From Bacillota bacterium (GTDB taxonomy: Bacteria; Bacillota; Clostridia; Peptostreptococcales; Anaerovoracaceae), in assembly GCA_017537495.1 (NCBI GenBank), contig JAFYKS010000078.1:1-5159 (forward strand): DNA of 5,159 nt, written 5' to 3'. A program made the position numbers and the translations under genes. Below the pieces are notes generated by a model. That model made no database searches. It saw only the letters and a list, made by a program, of their open reading frames with translations, and was not told where the DNA came from. Within the stretch, counting starts at the first letter, position 1, and each line of letters opens with the position of its first letter. Positions 1-5,056 of this stretch are shown here, piece by piece.

Positions 1-477
1 ACAGAACTTATTCCTGCTGAACTGGATTACGATCTGGAGTACGGTAAGCCGACCGAGGCTCAGTGGAATTCATATGAATATCTTAAGGAATATCAGGCAG
101 AAGTGCTGCAGAGCATTCTGAGCACTGTATTGGCGGAATATTCGGAATGGCAGGAGGATTATCGGTATGAATTTGATAATCTCCAGGAAATCATGCCCGA
201 TATTGCAGAACCAGGGGAGCTGACCGGCTTCATCCGTCCTGAACATATATTTTTCATGAATGTGGAAAAAGAAGACACTGCATATATTGGCGTGCAGTTT
301 CACTGCAGCTGGGATCCGGAAGAAGGTCTGGGTGTGATGATACATAAAGAGCGGGTTGTTCATATCGGCAGCCGCAAGGATATTTATCAGAACTGGATTG
401 CAGAAAATGACCGGGACAGCCGTGAGCACCATGATATAAAAAGTGGTGTGAAGATGGCCTGCAATATCAGGTTTTAG
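1..477 (+). CDS. 3' part of a small protein of unknown function (DUF6985/DUF2004-like)
   Basis: The frame is open from the first base of the window to the TAG at 475-477, so the gene begins upstream and only its last 158 residues are visible. An internal GTG at 103 is not a convincing start, because the coding sequence reads on smoothly before it. The product is acidic, rich in Trp, Tyr and Glu, and has no signal peptide or membrane segment in the visible part. The most distinctive stretch is near the C-terminus, around window residues 90-120: a GVQFHCSWDPEEGLGVMIH segment followed by VVHIGSRKD. A 'Cys-x-Trp-Asp-x-Glu-x-Gly-Leu-Gly ... Val-x-x-Ile-Gly' pattern is, from memory, typical of DUF6985/DUF2004-type domains in small soluble bacterial proteins, some of them near toxin-immunity loci. 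That family link is tentative and no function is claimed. The next gene starts 23 nt downstream, so co-transcription is likely. Confidence 0.7.
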   Translation, partial: TELIPAELDYDLEYGKPTEAQWNSYEYLKEYQAEVLQSILSTVLAEYSEWQEDYRYEFDNLQEIMPDIAEPGELTGFIRPEHIFFMNVEKEDTAYIGVQFHCSWDPEEGLGVMIHKERVVHIGSRKDIYQNWIAENDRDSREHHDIKSGVKMACNIRF

Positions 478-500
478 GATTTGGGAGAGAGGGATAACAC

Positions 501-1202
501 ATGAAGAAGTGGGTGAAATCACCGGCAGTCTGGGGAATGGTAATTCTGTTTCTGGTATCTGCCGGTATCATAATATATCTGGGAACTGAAATGTCCAGAT
601 TACATGGCCAGATGGCGGAGCTGGAATTGCAGCTTTCCGCTCTGGACGAAGAAGTGGCTGAACTGCGGGAGAAGGCTGAGGCAGAAGATTTTGCACAGAA
701 AGAAGCGGAACAGGCAGAAAAACCGGTACAGGAAACGGTGAAACCACAGAGCGGTCAGGCAGGTAAACCGGTTCAGAATAAACCGGTTCAGCCGATCAGC
801 AAGTATGTTTCCGAGGCCAAAGTGAAAGAAAGTATTCTGGGGGATCTTCAGTATGACGATAATCCGGAGGATCTGGTTTTCGTGTCCATTGCCCTTGATG
901 AAACACAGACACCGCCGGTTTATGATGTAATTGCAGAAACCGCGGACAAATACAGAAAACACATTTACAAAGTTAATGCAGAAACCGGACTGATCCGGGA
1001 CAGAGTATTCTATAACGCAGATAATTTCGATGAGGAAGGGCAGATTGGACTTTATCATGAGCGGGGAGATTCTTCTGAACCGGAAGCCTGGAACCAATAT
1101 TGGGAACTGTACTGCAGTCCGTCAGGACAGGTCTACCACGAGGGAATACCTGTCATAGAAATATATACGGACGAGTGGTATGCTTATGAGGAAGCACGTT
1201 AA
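501..1202 (+). CDS. Membrane-anchored coiled-coil protein with PepSY-like extracytoplasmic domain
   Basis: This is a 233-residue protein starting at ATG 501, preceded by the purine-rich GGGAGAGAGGG at 483-493. After a short basic N-terminus (MKKWVK) comes one membrane helix at about 8-28, with no signal-peptidase or lipobox site, so it is probably an uncleaved anchor with the rest outside the cell. Residues about 30-72 are a Leu/Glu/Ala-rich heptad region likely to form a coiled coil. Residues 73-100 are a Pro/Lys/Gln linker with three KPVQ copies. Residues about 103-166 look like a PepSY-type fold: a charged helix, then PPVYDVIAET...HIYKVNAETGLI, the usual 'Y-x-V...Y-x-V-(D/N)-A-x-T-G' pattern of two strands ending in a turn. 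The tail (167-233) is acidic and aromatic. PepSY domains are thought to inhibit peptidases or bind ligands at the cell surface. The actual role here is unknown. It sits between the upstream unknown gene and the transporter, with 23-nt gaps on both sides. Confidence 0.8.
   Translation: MKKWVKSPAVWGMVILFLVSAGIIIYLGTEMSRLHGQMAELELQLSALDEEVAELREKAEAEDFAQKEAEQAEKPVQETVKPQSGQAGKPVQNKPVQPISKYVSEAKVKESILGDLQYDDNPEDLVFVSIALDETQTPPVYDVIAETADKYRKHIYKVNAETGLIRDRVFYNADNFDEEGQIGLYHERGDSSEPEAWNQYWELYCSPSGQVYHEGIPVIEIYTDEWYAYEEAR
764..791 (+). repeat. Short tandem repeat in the linker of the coiled-coil/PepSY-like protein
   Basis: The 13-mer TAAACCGGTTCAG occurs at 764-776 and again at 779-791, a 15-bp period that keeps the frame. 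It encodes the consecutive GKPVQ-NKPVQ units, and a third KPVQ copy lies upstream with a diverged sequence (around 720-731). The unit contains the palindrome AACCGGTT. This is probably slipped-strand or unequal duplication in a flexible linker rather than a regulatory site. Confidence 0.8.
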
Positions 1203-1225
1203 GAAATTTGAAAGGAAGTGAGTTT

Positions 1226-2095
1226 ATGTGGCTTATCGCAGCAGTATTTTCATCATTATTTGCAGGTTTAACTTCAATTTTAGCCAAGTGCGGCATCCGG
1301 AAAACGGACTCTGACATCGCTACGGCAGTACGTACTATTGTAGTACTCATATTCTCATGGATTATGGTGGGTGTGGTAGGATCATTCAGCACAATTGGAG
1401 ATATTGCACCGCGGTCGCTGGTGTTTCTCATTCTGTCCGGCTTTGCTACCGGTGCATCCTGGATGTGCTATTTCAAGGCCCTGTCCATGGCGGACGTTAA
1501 TAAGGTAGTGCCGATTGATAAGTCCAGTACAGTACTGACCGTGCTTCTTGCTATCATTCTTTTCGGCGAGACGAATAATTTGCCGGTGAAGCTGATCGGA
1601 ACTGCACTTATCGGCTGCGGCGTTCTGCTGATGATTGAAAAGAAGCAGACAGATGGGGAGCAGAAAGAAGAACGTGGCTGGATGATTTACGCCGTTCTGG
1701 CGGCTGTTTTCGCAGCTATGACATCTATCCTCGGCAAAGTGGGGATCGACGGCGTAGAGTCCAATTTGGGCACTGCAATCCGTACCATTGTGGTGCTGGT
1801 TATGGCCTGGGTTATCGTTATCATGAAAGGAAAGACAAGCCAGGCAAAATCCATCGACAAGCGGGAACTTGTTTTCATCTGTCTTTCAGGGCTTGCCACC
1901 GGTGCGTCCTGGCTCTGCTACTACTATGCAATCCAGCACGGAATCGTCAGTGTGGTTGTTCCTATTGACAAGCTGAGTATCCTGGTTTCTATTGGATTCT
2001 CCTACGTTGTGTTTAAGGAACGGCTGTCAAAAAAAGCGGCAGTTGGCCTGGCAATGATGGTTTTGGGAACCCTGGGCATGGCATTGTTTGCATAA
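1226..2095 (+). CDS. EamA-family (drug/metabolite transporter superfamily) permease
   Basis: This is a 289-residue protein very rich in Ile, Val, Leu and Ala, with about ten predicted membrane helices. I chose ATG 1226, because AGGAAGTG lies 5 nt upstream (1213-1220) and the protein then begins directly with the first helix; the TTG at 1208 in the same frame has no comparable site. The chain is two EamA repeats of about 140 residues joined by a hydrophilic linker (about 138-150, QTDGEQKEER). Matching motifs recur exactly 150 residues apart: TSILxK at 17 and 167, TAxRTIVVL at 33 and 183, SGxATGASWxCY at 71 and 221, and VPIDK at 95 and 245. The second half ends in the usual FxERL-type segment (FKERLSKKA). 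EamA proteins export metabolites, amino acids or drugs across the cytoplasmic membrane; the substrate cannot be read from sequence. It lies 23 nt after the PepSY-like gene and is followed by the DnaA-box spacer. Confidence 0.93.
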   Translation: MWLIAAVFSSLFAGLTSILAKCGIRKTDSDIATAVRTIVVLIFSWIMVGVVGSFSTIGDIAPRSLVFLILSGFATGASWMCYFKALSMADVNKVVPIDKSSTVLTVLLAIILFGETNNLPVKLIGTALIGCGVLLMIEKKQTDGEQKEERGWMIYAVLAAVFAAMTSILGKVGIDGVESNLGTAIRTIVVLVMAWVIVIMKGKTSQAKSIDKRELVFICLSGLATGASWLCYYYAIQHGIVSVVVPIDKLSILVSIGFSYVVFKERLSKKAAVGLAMMVLGTLGMALFA

Positions 2096-2170
2096 AAAAA
2101 CATTGTGCAATTTTTACGTAAAACATGTGGATAACTTTTAGCTGAATTGTCTGAAAATTTAATAAAAATA

Positions 2171-2198
2171 TTGAAATATCAATGTTTCTTAATATATT
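2171..2198 (+). promoter_or_regulatory. Candidate sigma-A promoter for the hydrolase pair
   Basis: TTGAAA (2171-2176), a 16-bp spacer and TATATT (2193-2198) each match consensus at five of six positions. Transcription would start near 2205, inside the DnaA box at 2201-2209, so DnaA binding could repress it. It would leave a leader of about 150 nt before the hydrolase start. AT-rich DNA gives false hits, so this is a suggestion. The -35-like element is also part of a block conserved in the other copy, which lacks the -10. Confidence 0.35.
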
Positions 2199-2224
2199 TT
2201 TTATCCACATGTACACGTGGAATT

Positions 2225-2238
2225 GATTGTATACAATC
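2225..2238. promoter_or_regulatory. Perfect 14-bp palindrome, possible operator (copy 1)
   Basis: GATTGTATACAATC is a perfect inverted repeat, and its 12-bp core ATTGTATACAAT recurs in the second spacer at 4229-4240, in the same register relative to the DnaA boxes. TTGTATACAA-type sequences resemble operators of GntR-family regulators, but no such regulator gene is in the window. The identity of a binding protein is unknown. Confidence 0.55.
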
Positions 2239-2354
2239 CGGAAAAGTGATGTGGATAATTCTTGAAACCATTGAAATTTAAAGCTTTTCAGCCTGTTGAA
2301 AACCGTTCAGAACAGAGTGGAAAATGGTTTACATAATTATATATGAGGCGTATG

Positions 2355-3167
2355 ATGAAGTGGAAAAATGATACAGTCACAATAGAAAAAGGCCAGATGG
2401 ATTACCTGACTTTCGGACGTGGGGAGAAAACTCTGATACTGATTCCGGGGCTGGGGGACGGCTTTAAAACCGTGAAAGGGATGGCCTTTCCATTCTCCGT
2501 GCTATATCGTAAAATCGGTTCAGAGTACCGGGTATATTCTTTCAGCAGGCGAAGAAACATTGCCGCGGGACATACTGTAAGGGATATGGCAGAGGACCTT
2601 TATTTGGCAGCGAAGGCTCTGGGGATTGAAGGTGCTCACATAGTAGGCGTTTCCCTGGGGGGAATGATAGCACAGCAGCTTGCTGTGGTGCATCCGGATT
2701 TTGTGGAGAAACTGGTGCTTACCGTAACCACCGATAAAATGGAGGAAGAGTACCGTACCGTCATCAAAAGATGGATGGAGATGGCAGAACGGGGAGATTA
2801 TGCAGGAATCATGACAGATACGGCAGAACGCAGCTATTCTGAGGCCTATCTGAAAACGGCCCGCTTAATGTACGGTGTGATTACAAGGGTTGGAAAACCG
2901 AAGAGTTTTGAGCGGTTTCTGATTCAGGCCCAGGCCTGTCTTGATCATGATGCATCCGGCCTGCTGGACAAAATATCCTGTCCGACTCTGATTTTAGGCG
3001 GAATGAAGGATAAAATCGCAGGACCGCAGGCTTCCTTCCGACTGTCAGAAGGGATTAAGGATGCAAAGCTGTATATGTATGAAACATACGGTCATGGTGC
3101 ATATGAAGAAGCGAAGGACTTCCAGGATCGGCTGCTGGAATTTTTAAATCAGGAGGAAATGTTATGA
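2355..3167 (+). CDS. Alpha/beta-hydrolase (serine hydrolase fold)
   Basis: This is a 270-residue cytoplasmic enzyme without a signal peptide. Candidate ATGs lie at 2343, 2352 and 2355. I chose 2355 because GAGG (2345-2348) sits 6 nt before it, while 2343 has no ribosome binding site; residue numbers follow this start. After a first strand (about 7-20) comes TLILIPGLGDG (26-36), the strand and oxyanion loop. The nucleophile elbow GVSLGG places the catalytic Ser at 100. The acid is probably Asp219 in LGGMKDK, and the base His247 in YGHGAYEE. The triad is complete and in canonical order, with a helical cap at about 127-195. Esterases, lipases, lactonases and C-C hydrolases share this fold, so the substrate is open. 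Its stop overlaps the start of the next hydrolase, indicating translational coupling. It lies directly downstream of DnaA-box element copy 1. Confidence 0.9.
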   Translation: MKWKNDTVTIEKGQMDYLTFGRGEKTLILIPGLGDGFKTVKGMAFPFSVLYRKIGSEYRVYSFSRRRNIAAGHTVRDMAEDLYLAAKALGIEGAHIVGVSLGGMIAQQLAVVHPDFVEKLVLTVTTDKMEEEYRTVIKRWMEMAERGDYAGIMTDTAERSYSEAYLKTARLMYGVITRVGKPKSFERFLIQAQACLDHDASGLLDKISCPTLILGGMKDKIAGPQASFRLSEGIKDAKLYMYETYGHGAYEEAKDFQDRLLEFLNQEEML

Positions 3168-4114
3168 AACGAAAATATTATCCCATTCATCCGGATTTCG
3201 CGCCGCTGGCGAAATTGAATCCTCCATTGAACCGGGCTGTGCTTCCTGCTATGCAGAAATCCATGTCAGCACTTTGGAACCTGGAAAAATCAGGAGATGG
3301 TGTAACGGTAACGAAACTGCAGATTCCGCTGGACAAAAAGAAATCCATGCGGGCTATCCTGTATTCACCGGAAGGAAGCAGCGGAAAGCTTCCTTGTCTG
3401 GTGTATTATCATGGCGGCGGATTTGTGTTTAACGCAGCACCATACCATTTCCTCAATGCCAGAGAATACTGCCGCGGTGCCAAGTGCCATGTACTGTTTG
3501 TGGACTACCGTCTTGCACCACGGCATAAATTCCCTGCAGCGCTGGACGATGCCTTCCGTGCATACCGCTGGACACAGATGAACAGTGAAGAACTGAACAT
3601 AGACTTTAAGCGGATTGCTGTGGGCGGTGACAGTGCAGGGGGAAGTCTGGCTGCTTCCGTATGCCAGATGGCAAGGGATTATGGGGCAGCAGTTCCATGC
3701 GGTCAGCTCCTGGTGTACCCGTGCACAGATGTGCGGATGAAGACGGATTCTGTCAAGCGGTTTAATGATACACCTATGTGCAATAGCCGCGATATGGCAA
3801 AATATATTAAGCTTTACATTCCGAACCTTGCACACTTGCCGATGGAAGAAAGGGTGTACGCTTCCCCGGCGGAAGCTCTGTCTCTGAAAGGCCTTCCATC
3901 TGCTTATGTGGAAACAGCAGAATTTGACTGTCTCCACGATGAGGGACTGGAATATGCCGGACGTCTGGAAGATTTCGGTGTGAATGTAACGGTTCATGAA
4001 ACAAAGGGAACCATACATGGATATGATTTCATGTCGAAGAGCCCAATTGTGTGGGAAAGTATGCAGAAACGTATCGCATTTCTGTGCCGAATTTTTAAAA
4101 TCGACGGGAAATAA
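3164..4114 (+). CDS. Alpha/beta-hydrolase, hormone-sensitive-lipase-like (family IV) esterase
   Basis: This is a 316-residue protein, close to the usual 300-320 of the bacterial HSL/GDXG family. It starts at ATG 3164, which overlaps the previous stop as ATGA and has a strong AGGAGG (3151-3156) 7 nt upstream. The family signature is complete: YYHGGGF (81-87) is the HGGG oxyanion motif, VDYRLAPRHKFPAALDDA (113-130) is the conserved YRLAPE-like segment with Arg120 instead of Glu, GDSAGG (155-160) carries the nucleophile Ser157, Asp255 lies in ETAEFDCLHDEG, and His285 lies in GTIHGYD. The N-terminal 45 residues form the expected cap. Enzymes of this type hydrolyse short-chain carboxylic esters in the cytoplasm; the natural substrate is unknown. 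The two adjacent hydrolases belong to different families and are not tandem duplicates. Transcription is presumably shared with the upstream hydrolase gene. Confidence 0.93.
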   Translation: MKRKYYPIHPDFAPLAKLNPPLNRAVLPAMQKSMSALWNLEKSGDGVTVTKLQIPLDKKKSMRAILYSPEGSSGKLPCLVYYHGGGFVFNAAPYHFLNAREYCRGAKCHVLFVDYRLAPRHKFPAALDDAFRAYRWTQMNSEELNIDFKRIAVGGDSAGGSLAASVCQMARDYGAAVPCGQLLVYPCTDVRMKTDSVKRFNDTPMCNSRDMAKYIKLYIPNLAHLPMEERVYASPAEALSLKGLPSAYVETAEFDCLHDEGLEYAGRLEDFGVNVTVHETKGTIHGYDFMSKSPIVWESMQKRIAFLCRIFKIDGK

Positions 4115-4141
4115 TTCGGATAAAAAATATTATGTCAACCT

Positions 4142-4163
4142 TTGTTCGCGATGTTGCGAACAA
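4142..4163 (+). terminator. Hairpin after the hydrolase pair, possible weak terminator
   Basis: TTGTTCGC (4142-4149) and GCGAACAA (4156-4163) form a perfect 8-bp stem around the 6-nt loop GATGTT, 27 nt after the esterase stop. The following run is only GTTTC, so a classic U-tract is missing. The hairpin lies inside repeat copy 2; at the matching place copy 1 has only a short GTTCAGAAC (2305-2313). It may therefore be a protein-binding palindrome instead of a terminator. Confidence 0.4.
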
Positions 4164-4207
4164 GTTTCAACACTGCGGAAAGCTTAAAATTTCAATGGTT
4201 TCAACAA

Positions 4208-4340
4208 TTATCCACATTGAAAGTTAAGATTGTATACAATTCAACTCTCAAAGGCATGTGGATAACTTCGAGGCGAGTAAACGTTGAAATTTCAATATTG
4301 AACATGTGGATAACTTTTGTCAAGAGGCAAGTTATCCACA
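4208..4340. promoter_or_regulatory. DnaA-box cluster 2 (four perfect boxes)
   Basis: There are four exact TTATCCACA boxes: 4208-4216 (plus), 4257-4265 (minus), 4305-4313 (minus) and 4332-4340 (plus), all extended to TTATCCACAT. The outer two are 124 bp apart, exactly as in cluster 1, and the box at 4257 occupies the same relative place as the middle box there. The box at 4305 has no counterpart in cluster 1. Four perfect boxes in 133 bp is the density expected of an origin or a strong DnaA titration or regulatory site. Confidence 0.87.
4228..4241. promoter_or_regulatory. Palindrome, possible operator (copy 2)
   Basis: GATTGTATACAATT contains the perfect 12-bp palindrome ATTGTATACAAT (4229-4240), identical to that in the first spacer. 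The surrounding bases have diverged between the copies, which suggests the palindrome itself has been kept by selection. Confidence 0.55.
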
Positions 4341-4346
4341 TATATG
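4317..4346 (+). promoter_or_regulatory. Candidate promoter for the LUD-domain gene
   Basis: TTGTCA (4317-4322; five of six to TTGACA) is followed after 18 bp by TATATG (4341-4346; four of six). The spacer is almost filled by the DnaA box at 4332-4340, so bound DnaA would block it. The leader would be about 95 nt. The match is weak and the call is speculative. Confidence 0.27.
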
Positions 4347-4448
4347 ACGTAAAATTTGCCGAAGTTTTCCATTTTGTGCACAGGGACGAATCCGGCACCT
4401 GATTTTGTGGGAAATAACAAGGCGTAAAAGTTAAACAGGAGGATAACT

Positions 4449-5054
4449 ATGGATTTCACAGTAATTAAATCAAATCTGACGAAGCTTGGATATAAGGTGT
4501 CCTGCTTCGATACAGCAGCAGAAGCAGCAGCTTATCTGGATGAGCAGATCGATAATACCAGTGTGGGATTTGGCGGTTCTGTGACACTGGATCAGATGAA
4601 CCTGGAAGAGCTTCTTTCAAAGCATAACCAGGTAATCTGGCATCACAAAATTCCAAAAGGACAGCCAACACGTGATATCAGAGTGGAAGCAGCTCGCGCA
4701 CAGGTGTACATTTCTTCCGTAAACGGCATCGCTGAAACGGGAGAAATCATAAACATCGATGCTACCGGCAACCGCGTTGCTGCAATTACATATGGACCGG
4801 AACGCATCTTCCTGGTAGTGGGTGAAAACAAGATTGCACCGGACTACGATGCTGCTCTCTGGCGTGCCAGAAACATTGCCAGTCCAAAGAATGCACAGCG
4901 CCTTGGCGTAAACACACCTTGTGCTGAAAAGGCAGATAAATGCTATGACTGCAAGAGTCCAGGCCGTATCTGCCGCAACCTGTCCGTCTTCTGGTCTGCA
5001 CCCGTTGCCAGCAATATTGAAGTAATACTGATTCACGAAGAACTGGGGTATTAA
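4449..5054 (+). CDS. LUD-domain protein (LutC/YkgG-like, DUF162) with C-terminal cysteine cluster
   Basis: This is a 201-residue protein starting at ATG 4449, with AGGAGG (4437-4442) 6 nt upstream. It has no signal peptide or membrane helix and is presumably cytoplasmic. An N-terminal helical part (1-35) is followed by the LUD core: VGFGGSVTLDQM (39-50), VYISSVNGIAETGEIINIDATGNRV (86-110; the AxAETGxxxxxxxxGNR hallmark) and GPERIFLVVGENKI (116-129). Near the C-terminus are Cys158, 165, 168 and 175 in the pattern C-x6-C-x2-C-x6-C, which could bind an iron-sulfur cluster or zinc. LUD proteins include LutB and LutC of the LutABC L-lactate oxidation complex, but short stand-alone members like this one are common in clostridia and mostly uncharacterised. 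No lutA or lutB neighbour is visible. The next gene starts 2 nt after the stop. Confidence 0.9.
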   Translation: MDFTVIKSNLTKLGYKVSCFDTAAEAAAYLDEQIDNTSVGFGGSVTLDQMNLEELLSKHNQVIWHHKIPKGQPTRDIRVEAARAQVYISSVNGIAETGEIINIDATGNRVAAITYGPERIFLVVGENKIAPDYDAALWRARNIASPKNAQRLGVNTPCAEKADKCYDCKSPGRICRNLSVFWSAPVASNIEVILIHEELGY

Positions 5055-5056
5055 TT

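Larger units (their letters stand above)
2126..2258. promoter_or_regulatory. DnaA-box cluster 1 (three perfect boxes)
   Basis: There are three exact matches to the 9-bp DnaA box TTATCCACA: 2126-2134 (read on the minus strand), 2201-2209 (plus) and 2250-2258 (minus). Each is followed by T, giving the same 10-mer TTATCCACAT. The expected number of perfect 9-mers in a window of this size, both strands, is about 0.04 by chance, so the set is not accidental. DnaA binds such boxes at origins, at titration sites and at regulated promoters. The middle box is part of an imperfect palindrome, CCACATGTACACGTGG (2205-2220). Confidence 0.85.
2108..2342 (+). repeat. DnaA-box repeat element, copy 1 (left arm of a degenerate inverted repeat)
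   Basis: This non-coding, AT-rich stretch aligns without gaps to the reverse complement of 4124-4358. By hand I count about 152 matches over 235 positions (about 65%). The matches are clustered: three DnaA boxes at the same offsets, TTGAAATATCAA (2171-2182), ATTGTATACAAT (2226-2237), a 39-bp block with 37 matches (2249-2287), and a GGTTTACATAAT block (2326-2337) that is GGTTGACATAAT in the other copy. The copy ends immediately upstream of the first candidate start codon of the hydrolase gene. No ORF in it is believable. It may be a replication-initiator binding region, a regulatory region or a copy of a dispersed intergenic repeat. Confidence 0.85.
4124..4358 (-). repeat. DnaA-box repeat element, copy 2 (right arm, inverted relative to copy 1)
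   Basis: The reverse complement of this AT-rich spacer aligns without gaps to 2108-2342, with about 65% identity by hand count. Conserved blocks are three of its four DnaA boxes, TTGAAATTTCAA (4284-4295, here a perfect palindrome), ATTGTATACAAT (4229-4240), the 39-bp block (4179-4217, 37 matches) and GGTTGACATAAT on the minus strand (4129-4140). It begins 10 nt after the hydrolase stop. Small ORFs here are simply translations of the repeated boxes and are not genes. Positions 4359-4448, beyond the repeat, hold a poor DnaA-like TTGTGCACA (4374-4382) and the ribosome binding site of the next gene. Confidence 0.85.

Noticed and set aside
2096..2115. A-run, ATTGTGCAAT, T-run after the transporter as a terminator
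   Set aside because: The stem would be almost all A-T with a bulged C and only a 3-bp core beside the loop; too weak to call.
2205..2220. CACGTG-containing palindrome as a ParB parS site
   Set aside because: Only about 9 of 16 positions match TGTTtCACGTGaAACA; outside the CACGTG core it fits poorly. It overlaps a DnaA box, which explains half of it.
3365..4018. 217-codon minus-strand open frame
   Set aside because: It is antisense to a complete HSL-type esterase with all catalytic motifs, and its own translation has no recognisable domain.
2343..4114. The two adjacent hydrolases as a tandem duplication
   Set aside because: They belong to different alpha/beta-hydrolase families (GxSxGG type without HGGG, versus the HGGG/GDSAGG type) and share only the fold.
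4142..4402. Small ORFs on both strands in the second spacer, with repeated VIHM/MWIT peptides
   Set aside because: The repeated peptides are just the DnaA boxes and their flanks translated; there is no ribosome binding site and no coding character.
4359..4448. Possible riboswitch or leader peptide before the LUD gene
   Set aside because: The stretch is short, with no conserved aptamer-like pairing and no small ORF with a ribosome binding site.
2096..4448. CRISPR array suggested by recurring ~10-bp TTATCCACAT units
   Set aside because: The units are too short, occur in both orientations and have irregular spacing; they are DnaA boxes.
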